In this document: positions 26,824 to 34,874 of the stretch, piece after piece
Numbering within the stretch: the first letter of the stretch is position 1
How the letters are laid out: the number at the start of each line of letters is the position of its first letter
Assembly: GCA_945861465.1 (NCBI GenBank)
Contig: CAMAVB010000018.1
Coordinates: 1-52,855 of the forward strand
Reading direction: 5' to 3'
DNA from: Candidatus Kuenenia stuttgartensis
Lineage (GTDB): Bacteria; Planctomycetota; Planctomycetia; Planctomycetales; Planctomycetaceae
Length of the DNA stretch: 52,855 nucleotides
Made by a program: the position numbers and the translations under genes
The notes under the pieces: generated by a model
Databases searched by the model: none
What the model saw: the letters and a program-made list of their open reading frames with translations, nothing else
What the model was told of the DNA's origin: nothing

Positions 26824-28002
26824 ATGTCTGAGTCGGTACTGCTGCGAAAATGTCGTTCTGCCTGCTATCACGCACGTGAAGCGTGGAAGCGAATGCAGGA
26901 GCGGCGGCAGGCTGCGAGTCGGCGTCGGGCCTTCAATGCCTGGCGGAAACAATTGCGAAGCAGTCGGCCTGATGTCCTTGTCGGTGCGAACTTTGTGGAG
27001 TTCGGCGGCACGCGTCATCACATGCACGCCTTGAAAGAATTTTCATCGCTCAACGTCGCGCTGATCCCCGATGATGAATCCTTGAAGAAGATGACAGAGT
27101 GGTCACTGAAAACCGAGTTCCACGATTCGTTTCTGCAGTTTGATACACGTGGGATCAAAGCCGCCCATTCGCATGTCTTTCCCTGGTTCATCGGATGGTG
27201 TCACCACCAGCAGCAGGCAAACGGTCTACGCTGGATTCATACTCATCACAATTGGTACTACCCGGAATTCGGTCGAGGAGAACTGGAACCGTGGCAGACG
27301 GAATTCAACGAACAGTTTCTGTTTGCGCTCCGTCATGCCGATGTCTGTCTTTCCGTTTCGAAATGGCAGCGTGATTTCCTCAGGAAATCGTTTGGTGTCG
27401 AAACACATTATTTGCCCAACGGCGTGAATGTTGAAGTTTGCGATGCCGCGGATGCCGGAAAAGCTCGCCGCCGGACTGGTCTTGATCAATTCGTGCTGTA
27501 TGCCGGCCGCAACGATCCTGTCAAGAACCCGGCAGACTTTGTGAGGCTTGCAATCAGTCTTCCAGAACAGCAATTTCTGATGCTCGGGCACGGACTATCC
27601 AGCGCCACGCTGCACGACGAATGGAACGTATCAGTGCCCGAAAATCTGAAGGTCATGGGCGAGGCGACTCACCAGGAAACTCAGGACGCCATCGCCGCCT
27701 GTTCGGCACTGGTTGTGACGAGCAAACGCGAAGGATTGCCGACACTTGTCCTCGAGGCCATGACACATGGAAAGCCGATCGTAGTCCCGGACGAAGATGG
27801 TTGCATGGAGGCCATCGGGCATGGCGAATTTGGCTTCATCTATCGACAGGGCGATATCGACCAGTTATCCGCAATGGCGTTGGAGGCCATTATTGATCGC
27901 GAGCGTTGCCGCAGGTCGCGAAAACGCATTCTGGAGGAATACGACTGGCGGGTTGTGATGGAAAAACTGGACCGAATCTACGCTGGCGCAAGTGCTCCAT
28001 AA
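26824..28002 (+). CDS. Glycosyltransferase family 4
   Basis: GT-B glycosyltransferase of 392 residues. A basic N-terminal stretch (REAWKRMQERRQAASRRR, about 19-36) could hold it at the membrane. Then GANFVEFGGTRHHMHALKEF forms the N-domain loop, WIHTHHNWYYPE a conserved acidic/aromatic turn, and the C-domain has VLYAGRNDPVKNPADFVRLA and the EX7E in SKREGLPTLVLEAMTHGK. It follows the previous GT4 gene by 62 bases. Confidence 0.88.
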   Translation: MSESVLLRKCRSACYHAREAWKRMQERRQAASRRRAFNAWRKQLRSSRPDVLVGANFVEFGGTRHHMHALKEFSSLNVALIPDDESLKKMTEWSLKTEFHDSFLQFDTRGIKAAHSHVFPWFIGWCHHQQQANGLRWIHTHHNWYYPEFGRGELEPWQTEFNEQFLFALRHADVCLSVSKWQRDFLRKSFGVETHYLPNGVNVEVCDAADAGKARRRTGLDQFVLYAGRNDPVKNPADFVRLAISLPEQQFLMLGHGLSSATLHDEWNVSVPENLKVMGEATHQETQDAIAACSALVVTSKREGLPTLVLEAMTHGKPIVVPDEDGCMEAIGHGEFGFIYRQGDIDQLSAMALEAIIDRERCRRSRKRILEEYDWRVVMEKLDRIYAGASAP

Positions 28003-28191
28003 ACCTGAACGTTGCGAATGAGCGTTTAGAATAACCACCTGACAAAGACTGGCGACATGCTGAAGCTCTCCGGCTGGTTGTCCAGGCAATCGCAAACGCG
28101 ATTGATCGGTCGTCTTTCTTTCGTCAGCTGAACACACCGGAATTCGCCTGAGACTTACCGTCCGGCGCGGCAGTCCCTGAACAACATCACT

Positions 28192-29619
28192 ATGTGCAGC
28201 TTTCTGTTCGCACGAACAACATCAGCAATTTCTGATTTGACGCTGGCGTCAGCCAACGAATACGCTCGCCATCGAGGTCCGGACGGGACCGATGTGCGTC
28301 GTTTGACTGATTCGCATGGATTTCAGATTACGCTGCTCCACAACCTGCTGGATATCTCCGGGAATACATGCTCACAACCGATTTCCGCGGAAGGCCGGGA
28401 TGATGTCTTTGCGTTGTTTAACGGAGAGATCTACAACTTTCGAGACTTCGGAAATTTCAGGAGCGATACAGAGTGCATTGTCCCCGCCTTCGTCAAACAT
28501 CGCCGCCAGACATCGGCGATGCTGGACGGGGAATTCTCGACCGTTGTTTACGACGGTGGGATGAACAGTCTGACCATCTTAACCGATCCGTTCCTGACGA
28601 AGCCTCTCTATCTGGGCCGATGGGACAACGACACAGATTTTGCCGCAGCCACCTGTGCGTCCAGTCTGAAGGGCATCGGCTGCACAAGCATTGAAATGGC
28701 AACGCCAAATGCCGTATGTCAGATTCAGTTTACCAGCAAAGAGCTGATCATCGAGACACACCGCAATGTGGTCGAGTTTTCGCTCGATCAACACAAAAAA
28801 AACTATGATGACTGGGACACCGCCTTTCTGGCAGCAGTCAGAAAGCGTGCACTGCATGGTGCTCATCGCCCAATGGTTTTCCTGTCTTCCGGTTACGATT
28901 CCGGAGCCATCTGTCTGGCACTGAATCTGCAGAAGATTGAATATGACTCACTTTCGATTCTTGCTGGTGAAGAACAGCGACTTCTGGACCAGCGAATCAG
29001 AATTAACCGGGCGGGGGCCTGTGGAAAGGCCATGAAAATCCGCGGCCTGTCCGAATCTGATGTGCGGCAAATGAGCAGTGACATCAAGACAAATGTCGAA
29101 CCATTCGTGTACGTTCATGAGGATCAACCGGGAGTTATCAGCAATCTGCAGTCTGACGGAGGGGCGCTGGGAGCAAACTACCTCGCTAAACTTGCAAGAA
29201 AACAGAACCGACTCGTCAATCTTTCAGGTTCGGGGGCTGACGAGATAATGTCCGACTACGGCTTTGCCGGTGAGAAGTTTTATTATCATTCCGAGTTCGG
29301 TGGACGGTTTCCGGACGAATTGCAGTCGATCTTTCCATGGAAAAAGTTTTACGGCGACACCCAGCGCAGTTATCTGTTCAAAGACGAGTACATTCTTGGC
29401 CGACACGGTATCGAAGGTCGCTATCCGTTTCTGGACAAGCAGGTTGTGCAGGAGTTTCTATCGCTGGCACCGCCACTCAAGAACGACGTCTACAAAGGGG
29501 CAATCGAGCATTTTCTGGCAAGTCACGACTATCCGTTTGAACGATTGAAGAAGAGAGGCTTTTCACCGAGAGCGGACGATTCGGTACTGCGTCGCTTCTT
29601 TTCCCGACTTTTGAATTAG
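28192..29619 (+). CDS. asnB: Glutamine-dependent asparagine synthase homologue (AsnB-like amidotransferase)
   Basis: 475-residue class II amidotransferase. Cys2, directly after the initiator Met, is the glutaminase nucleophile; RHRGPDG and FNGEIYNF are the glutamine-site blocks. The synthetase domain has the ATP PP-loop variant LSSGYDSGAICLAL, GSGADEIMSDYG and IEGRYPFLDKQVVQEFL. Standard AsnB is longer (about 550-630 residues), and this one lies among sugar genes. Homologues in O-antigen loci amidate uronic acids or carboxylated groups, which is the role I infer here; general asparagine synthesis is the alternative. A 189-base gap precedes it. Confidence 0.85.
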   Translation: MCSFLFARTTSAISDLTLASANEYARHRGPDGTDVRRLTDSHGFQITLLHNLLDISGNTCSQPISAEGRDDVFALFNGEIYNFRDFGNFRSDTECIVPAFVKHRRQTSAMLDGEFSTVVYDGGMNSLTILTDPFLTKPLYLGRWDNDTDFAAATCASSLKGIGCTSIEMATPNAVCQIQFTSKELIIETHRNVVEFSLDQHKKNYDDWDTAFLAAVRKRALHGAHRPMVFLSSGYDSGAICLALNLQKIEYDSLSILAGEEQRLLDQRIRINRAGACGKAMKIRGLSESDVRQMSSDIKTNVEPFVYVHEDQPGVISNLQSDGGALGANYLAKLARKQNRLVNLSGSGADEIMSDYGFAGEKFYYHSEFGGRFPDELQSIFPWKKFYGDTQRSYLFKDEYILGRHGIEGRYPFLDKQVVQEFLSLAPPLKNDVYKGAIEHFLASHDYPFERLKKRGFSPRADDSVLRRFFSRLLN

Positions 29620-29642
29620 CTCTGTATCCACTGGCGAATCCA

Positions 29643-30914
29643 CTGCGAATTGACATTTGTGCTTACGACAGTCCACACGGCGTCGGCGGACCCTATGTCT
29701 GGGTTCTGCGCATGTGCCGACATCTGCAACAGCAAGGCTGGGATGTTCGAGTCAGGCTGTTTCACTGGGGATCGCTGGAAAGCGGCATTGTGTATCAGGG
29801 ACTTCAAAGCGACGGAATTCAATTAACATCGCATGCATTTGCAGGCAGCGAATCCAACGTGCGATGGCTGCTGAAGAGTGTTATTTCAGATCCACCTGCC
29901 GTCCTGATTGCCGACAATGTCGTCCCGGCGTTGCTTGCTGGACGATATCTTCAGCAGGGCGGAATTCCAACAATCGGCATCCTGCGATCAGACGATGCCT
30001 TCTATCATGCTGTCCTGGAGCGATTTGTCAGGGGAAAGCGGGAAGATCGACTGTCGGCGGTCGTTGGCGTTTCGCAGTTTCTGACGAATATTGTCAGGTC
30101 GATGAATATTGAATCGCTTGACGTTGTTCATATTCCGTCGGGAACGCCGTTATCAGATCGCACTGCGACAGCCCCGACTGACACTTTGAAACTTGTTTAT
30201 GTCGGACGCCTGGTTCAGGAACAAAAGCGCATCATCGAAACGACGCATGCATTACATCGCGTTGTCTCTGAACTGCCCAACACATCCGCAACTCTGTTTG
30301 GCGATGGCTCGGAACATGACGACGTCAAAGAACTCCTGACATCAATGTCTTCTCCGGTTGAACTGGCTGGTCGGCTGGACAGCGATGGATTGCGAGAGCG
30401 ATTGCGGCAGTCACACGCGATTGTGCTGTTGTCGGACTACGAAGGGACACCGACGGCCGTTATGGAAGCGATGGCTTGCGGAGTTGTGCCCGTGTGCCTG
30501 AGAATCCGAAGTGGGATTCCGGAACTTGTGACCCATAACGAAACCGGCCTGTTGGTCGATGATCGGGGAGATGGTTTCGTTGACGCGATTCGACGACTTC
30601 AGACCGAAACAGGCCTTTGGCAGCGACTTTCTGCGAATGCCAGAAAGCGAATTGAAGAGGGATTCAGTTTTGAGAAGAGTGCCCGAGAATGGGAGTGCCT
30701 GCTCAGAGATCTTTCTGCACGGTCACGGTGCACCGACAGGATCACGATCCCGACACGACTGAAACTGGCAGCACTTCATCCGGCGTTTGCTCAGGAAGAT
30801 CAACGATCGCCAGGAGTGCTTGAGGAGTCACTGGGGCGGTTGCGGCGTGCCATTTCCAGAGCGCGAATTCTTGGTGGGCGTTTGAAACGAAACCTGTTCA
30901 ATCGGACGAGATGA
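29643..30914 (+). CDS. Glycosyltransferase family 4, apparent CTG start
   Basis: GT-B glycosyltransferase. Conserved sequence clearly begins 23 codons before the first ATG (29712): RIDICAYDSPHGVGGPYVW is the N-terminal strand and glycine-rich loop of GT4 enzymes. The frame is open back to a TGA at 29538 inside asnB, yet holds no ATG, GTG or TTG; CTG at 29643, exactly where a family member would have ATG, is the best candidate. The C-domain has LVYVGRLVQEQKRIIETT and EX7E in DYEGTPTAVMEAMACG. From CTG the protein has 423 residues. Alternatives: initiation at ATT, reinitiation coupled to asnB, a single-base change, or a truncated enzyme from 29712. Confidence 0.75.
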   Translation: MRIDICAYDSPHGVGGPYVWVLRMCRHLQQQGWDVRVRLFHWGSLESGIVYQGLQSDGIQLTSHAFAGSESNVRWLLKSVISDPPAVLIADNVVPALLAGRYLQQGGIPTIGILRSDDAFYHAVLERFVRGKREDRLSAVVGVSQFLTNIVRSMNIESLDVVHIPSGTPLSDRTATAPTDTLKLVYVGRLVQEQKRIIETTHALHRVVSELPNTSATLFGDGSEHDDVKELLTSMSSPVELAGRLDSDGLRERLRQSHAIVLLSDYEGTPTAVMEAMACGVVPVCLRIRSGIPELVTHNETGLLVDDRGDGFVDAIRRLQTETGLWQRLSANARKRIEEGFSFEKSAREWECLLRDLSARSRCTDRITIPTRLKLAALHPAFAQEDQRSPGVLEESLGRLRRAISRARILGGRLKRNLFNRTR

Positions 30915-31005
30915 ACGTCGTGGGTATGACCCAGGATCGATTCACTTCCTGTCTGAAACAGCGGGTTGATCGAGTAAGTCGCAGGACACAGGTATCAGGT
31001 TTTCG

Positions 31006-32154
31006 ATGGGTACGATCTGCATCGTCAATGGACACAGGAAGCTGCTCAGTGAGACGTTCATTGCTGCTCAGGTGGAACGGCTGAAGGGAGACAAAGTTGT
31101 CTTATACAACTATTTCCCCGAGTACACGTGCAACGGCCGAAAGATCAGGTATTTCTACAGCCGTCATCCGTGGTTGATGAAGCTGAAGCGACTTCTGCCT
31201 CAGTTCCTGTATGACCGATGGATCACTCGTTACGAGCAGTCTGGCGCACGAACCCGTGATTTTATGGCCGGCTTCGTCCTTGAACACAATGTGGATGTAT
31301 TTCTGGCAGAATATGGGTTCAACGGAGCAGACATTACTCCGATTGCGAAGTATCTGGACAAACCCCTGATTGTCCATTTCCACGGTCATGACGCACACAA
31401 CGAAACAGCCTTGGCTCCCTACAAAGAACGTTACCGGGAGATGTTCGACTATGCGTCCAGCCTGGTCAGTGTCTCACATTGCATGGCCGCGAATCTCATC
31501 GCACTGGGCGCTGACGAATCTAAGATCGTTTACAACCCGTACGGCGCACGAGAATACTTCTATCAGGTGCAGTCGGACTATCGGAAAACGCTGCTCGCCG
31601 TGGGACGGTTTGCAGACATCAAAGCACCCTATCTGACACTGATGGCCTTTCAGAAAGTGGCGGCTCAATTCCCGGACGCATCGCTTGTCATGGTTGGGGA
31701 TGGACCATTGCTGGAGACATGCAAAAACCTTGTCGCCACATGGGATCTCGATTCACAGGTGACGTTCACCGGCGCGCTGAGCCATGAAGACGTTCTTCCG
31801 TTGATGGCTCAAGCCTGCGCTTTTGTGCAACATTCCGTCACGACCTCCGATGGTGATATGGAGGGCATGCCAAATTCCATCCTGGAAGCCGGCGCTGCCG
31901 GGCTGCCCGTCATTTCGACTCGACACGCAGGGATCGTGAATTCTGTAATCGAAGGCGAAACCGGCTTCCTTGTGGCTGAACGCGATGTTGATGGAATGGC
32001 CGACAGGATGTGTCGGCTGCTTCGGGATCCCGAAATTTGCCGCACAATGGGAGCAGCCGCGAGGCAACACATTCGTGAAAATTACAACATCGATCGCCAT
32101 ATCCAGAGCCTGCAGGATCTGATCGAAAAGGCCAGGGTCGGGAAGAATCAGTGA
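31006..32154 (+). CDS. Glycosyltransferase family 4 (colanic-acid type)
   Basis: 382-residue GT-B glycosyltransferase resembling colanic-acid and amylovoran transferases. It begins ICIVNGHRKLLSETFIAAQ, the SETF motif being typical of that subgroup, with VHFHGHDAH at the domain interface. The C-domain has LLAVGRFADIKAPYLTLMAF, VTFTGALSHEDVLPLM and EX7E in DMEGMPNSILEAGAAGLP. It precedes the carbamoyltransferase gene by 31 bases, so it may build the sugar that is then carbamoylated (inference). Confidence 0.88.
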   Translation: MGTICIVNGHRKLLSETFIAAQVERLKGDKVVLYNYFPEYTCNGRKIRYFYSRHPWLMKLKRLLPQFLYDRWITRYEQSGARTRDFMAGFVLEHNVDVFLAEYGFNGADITPIAKYLDKPLIVHFHGHDAHNETALAPYKERYREMFDYASSLVSVSHCMAANLIALGADESKIVYNPYGAREYFYQVQSDYRKTLLAVGRFADIKAPYLTLMAFQKVAAQFPDASLVMVGDGPLLETCKNLVATWDLDSQVTFTGALSHEDVLPLMAQACAFVQHSVTTSDGDMEGMPNSILEAGAAGLPVISTRHAGIVNSVIEGETGFLVAERDVDGMADRMCRLLRDPEICRTMGAAARQHIRENYNIDRHIQSLQDLIEKARVGKNQ

Positions 32155-32185
32155 AAAGTCTACCGACGACTGAAAAGCGATAATT

Positions 32186-34045
32186 ATGACTGCAATCCTG
32201 GGAATCTCCGCATTTTACCACGACAGTGCGGCCGCGTTGCTGGTGGACGGCCATTTGCTCGCAGCGGCTCAGGAAGAGCGATTCACTCGAAAGAAACACG
32301 ACCCCGACTTTCCATCAAATGCCGTCAAATACTGTCTGAAAGAAGCGGGCATTTCGGCTGCCGATCTGGACTATGTCGTCTTCTACGAGAAGCCGTTCGT
32401 CAAGTTCGAACGACTTCTGGAAACATACCTGGCGTTCGCTCCTTCCGGCTTCCGCAGCTTCGTGACGGCAATTCCCGTCTGGCTGAAAGAGAAGCTGATG
32501 ATGAATCGCCGGATTCGCAAAGAAATGGCCGGGGCGACGAAGGCAAAGCTGATTTTCACCGAACACCATGAAAGCCATGCCGCAAGCGCATTCTTTCCAA
32601 GCCCTTTCGAAGAGGCTGCGATCCTGACACTGGATGGTGTCGGTGAATGGTGTACCACGATTTGGGGGGTGGGCAAAGCCAACAGGATTGAACTTACAAA
32701 ACAGATCACGTTCCCGCATTCGCTCGGCCTGCTCTACTCGGCATTCACTTATCACTGTGGATTCAAAGTCAATAGTGGCGAATACAAACTGATGGGGCTG
32801 GCACCGTACGGAAAACCGGTCTACGCAGATCGCATTCGCCAACATCTCATCGACATCAAGCCCGATGGCAGCTTCTGGATGGACATGCAGTACTTCAACT
32901 ACTGCCAGGGCCTGACAATGACCAGCGACAAGTTCAGCCGCTTGTTCGAAATGGAACCCCGGAAGCCGGAATCCACGCTCGAACAGAAGCATATGGATAT
33001 GGCTGCCAGCATCCAGGTTGTGACCGAGGAAATTGTGCTCGCAGGTGCTGAGCATATTCATCAACAGACCAGCATGAAGAACCTTGTGGTGGCCGGTGGC
33101 GTAGCATTGAATTGCGTGGCGAACGGACGCCTGCTTCGCGAAGGTCCCTTCGAAAACGTGTGGATTCAACCGGCTGCCGGGGACGCAGGCGGAGCAGTCG
33201 GTGGAGCTCTGTTTGTCTGGCATCAGCTTCTGAAAAACCCGCGAATTGTTTCACGAGAGACGGATTCGCAATCCGGAAGCCTGTTGGGGCCGAAGTTTAC
33301 GAGCGACGAAGTCGTTTCTTTCCTCAACCAGACCGGTGCAGTCTATACGCGGTTTGACGGCGACGGAGAACTGTCCAGTCGTGTGGCGGAACTCCTGGCG
33401 CAGGAAAAGGTCGTCGGCTGGTTTCAAGGCCGAATGGAATACGGACCCCGAGCCCTGGGTGCCAGAAGCATTATCGGTGATGCCCGTTCCCCGAAAATGC
33501 AGTCGGTGATGAACCTGAAAATCAAGTACCGCGAAAGCTTCCGCCCGTTTGCCCCGATTGTCATGCGGGAAAAAGCCTCCGAATGGTTCGAAATTGATCC
33601 GCAGCACGACAGTCCGTACATGCTGATCGTTGCCCCCTTAGCGAAAGACAAACGGACTGAACTTACAAATGAACAGCAGAAGATTCTCAACGCAGCGCCG
33701 GATTTGAGAGACCGCGTGAATATTCCCCGCAGTGAAGTTCCGGCCATTACTCATGTGGACTATTCAGCCCGCCTGCAAACCGTTGATAAAGTCCGGAACC
33801 CAAGGCTATATGATCTCCTCAGCCGATTTCTGGAGGCCACCGGTTGTCCAGTTCTGGTCAATACCAGCTTCAATGTTCGGGGTGAACCGATCGTGTGTAC
33901 TCCGGAGGAAGCTTATCGTTGCTTCATGGCGACCGAGATGGACGTGCTGGTGCTGGAAGATTGCGTGCTCCTGAAACACGACAACGACACAGTCCAAACG
34001 GCCTCAGACCGCGAAGCGCATCTGGCACAGTTTGCTTTGGATTGA
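32186..34045 (+). CDS. Carbamoyltransferase (NodU/CmcH/SxtI family)
   Basis: Transfers a carbamoyl group from carbamoyl phosphate, through carbamoyl-AMP, to a hydroxyl. The 619-residue protein has an ASKHA-fold N-part (ILGISAFYHDSAAALLVDG; metal site histidines in FTEHHESHAASAFFPSP; LTLDGVGEW) and a C-part with WFQGRMEYGPRALGARSI and VNTSFNVRGEPIVCTPEEA, both diagnostic. In Rhizobium NodU carbamoylates Nod factors, and SxtI acts in saxitoxin synthesis. Here the next three genes are SxtJ-like, DUF5989/SxtK-like and a membrane SGNH protein, so it is part of a module; the likely acceptor is a sugar of the surface glycan. Confidence 0.93.
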   Translation: MTAILGISAFYHDSAAALLVDGHLLAAAQEERFTRKKHDPDFPSNAVKYCLKEAGISAADLDYVVFYEKPFVKFERLLETYLAFAPSGFRSFVTAIPVWLKEKLMMNRRIRKEMAGATKAKLIFTEHHESHAASAFFPSPFEEAAILTLDGVGEWCTTIWGVGKANRIELTKQITFPHSLGLLYSAFTYHCGFKVNSGEYKLMGLAPYGKPVYADRIRQHLIDIKPDGSFWMDMQYFNYCQGLTMTSDKFSRLFEMEPRKPESTLEQKHMDMAASIQVVTEEIVLAGAEHIHQQTSMKNLVVAGGVALNCVANGRLLREGPFENVWIQPAAGDAGGAVGGALFVWHQLLKNPRIVSRETDSQSGSLLGPKFTSDEVVSFLNQTGAVYTRFDGDGELSSRVAELLAQEKVVGWFQGRMEYGPRALGARSIIGDARSPKMQSVMNLKIKYRESFRPFAPIVMREKASEWFEIDPQHDSPYMLIVAPLAKDKRTELTNEQQKILNAAPDLRDRVNIPRSEVPAITHVDYSARLQTVDKVRNPRLYDLLSRFLEATGCPVLVNTSFNVRGEPIVCTPEEAYRCFMATEMDVLVLEDCVLLKHDNDTVQTASDREAHLAQFALD

Positions 34046-34094
34046 TCACCATCTGCAAGCCAGGCAATCACACTCGTCCAACCAGGCATCCTCT

Positions 34095-34502
34095 ATGAAA
34101 TTCTCGGATATCCCGCGAAATCCCGACACCAGAATGCTGCGGCAGTTTGCTGGTCTTTGGATTCTGTTCTTTGGAGCCTTCGGTTGCTATGGCCTTTACC
34201 ACGACAAGAGGGCGGCATGGGTTTGGTTGACCATCGCTGTTGTTGTTGGACTTCCGGGATTGATTCGCCCGCAACTGCTGAAACCCATTTTTATCACATG
34301 GATGGTTGTGGCATTTCCAATTGGATGGATTGTCTCCCATCTCATTCTGCTGCTCATTTTCTGTTTCATTTTCACTCCAATGGGCTTCATGCTGCGGACG
34401 TTGGGACATGACCCACTGCGTCTGAGGAAACCGAAGACAGACAGTTACTGGGAGTCGAAGCCCCAGCAACAGGATGCACGAAGATATCTCAAACAATTCT
34501 GA
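34095..34502 (+). CDS. SxtJ-family small membrane protein
   Basis: 135 residues with about three hydrophobic spans (FAGLWILFFGAFGCYGLY; AWVWLTIAVVVGLPGLI; FITWMVVAFPIGWIVSHLIL) and the strongly conserved end LLIFCFIFTPMGFMLRTLGHDPL, which I recognise from SxtJ-like proteins. Function is unknown; family members almost always neighbour a NodU-type carbamoyltransferase. I chose the ATG at 34095, since the 21 residues upstream in frame are not family-like. It lies 49 bases after the carbamoyltransferase stop. Confidence 0.8.
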   Translation: MKFSDIPRNPDTRMLRQFAGLWILFFGAFGCYGLYHDKRAAWVWLTIAVVVGLPGLIRPQLLKPIFITWMVVAFPIGWIVSHLILLLIFCFIFTPMGFMLRTLGHDPLRLRKPKTDSYWESKPQQQDARRYLKQF

Positions 34503-34551
34503 GCTACGGCGGGAATTCAACTGCGGCTCGGCCGCGTAAGGTTTAAGAGAC

Positions 34552-34752
34552 ATGAGTGACGAACACAATGACGACTTTTCAAGAATCGCGAATGAGTCGA
34601 TGGAGCAATCGCTTGTCGGAGAGCTGATTGATTTTTTGAGAACCAACAAGAAGTGGTGGCTTGCCCCGATACTTATCGTGATGTTGTTGATGGGGGTATT
34701 GATTCTGTTATCCGGATCTGCTGCGGCACCTTTCATCTATACGCTTTTTTAA
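34552..34752 (+). CDS. DUF5989 / SxtK-like single-span membrane protein
   Basis: 66-residue protein with an acidic N-terminus, the motif LIDFLRTNKKWWLAPILIV, one membrane span and the conserved end SAAAPFIYTLF. This matches the small DUF5989 proteins found next to SxtJ and carbamoyltransferases; in the saxitoxin cluster the corresponding gene is sxtK. No enzymatic residue is visible; a membrane anchor or assembly factor for the carbamoyltransferase is a reasonable guess. It starts 49 bases after the SxtJ-like gene. Confidence 0.8.
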   Translation: MSDEHNDDFSRIANESMEQSLVGELIDFLRTNKKWWLAPILIVMLLMGVLILLSGSAAAPFIYTLF

Positions 34753-34874
34753 GCCAGGCCCGTCGAACGTCGCATCCACACAGCACGGAGCCTCGGTTTC
34801 TCATCGCGGGATGGCTCATCCGCCCGTCACTCTGTCCTGCACAGGCTGAGTTGGTTGAACTGTTTGAATTCACA

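Noticed and set aside
32315-33223. Long minus-strand open frames opposite the carbamoyltransferase, and similar ones at 4222-5076 and 42280-43170
   Set aside because: They lie wholly opposite genes with clear family motifs and read as low-information, Cys/His/Arg-rich sequence.
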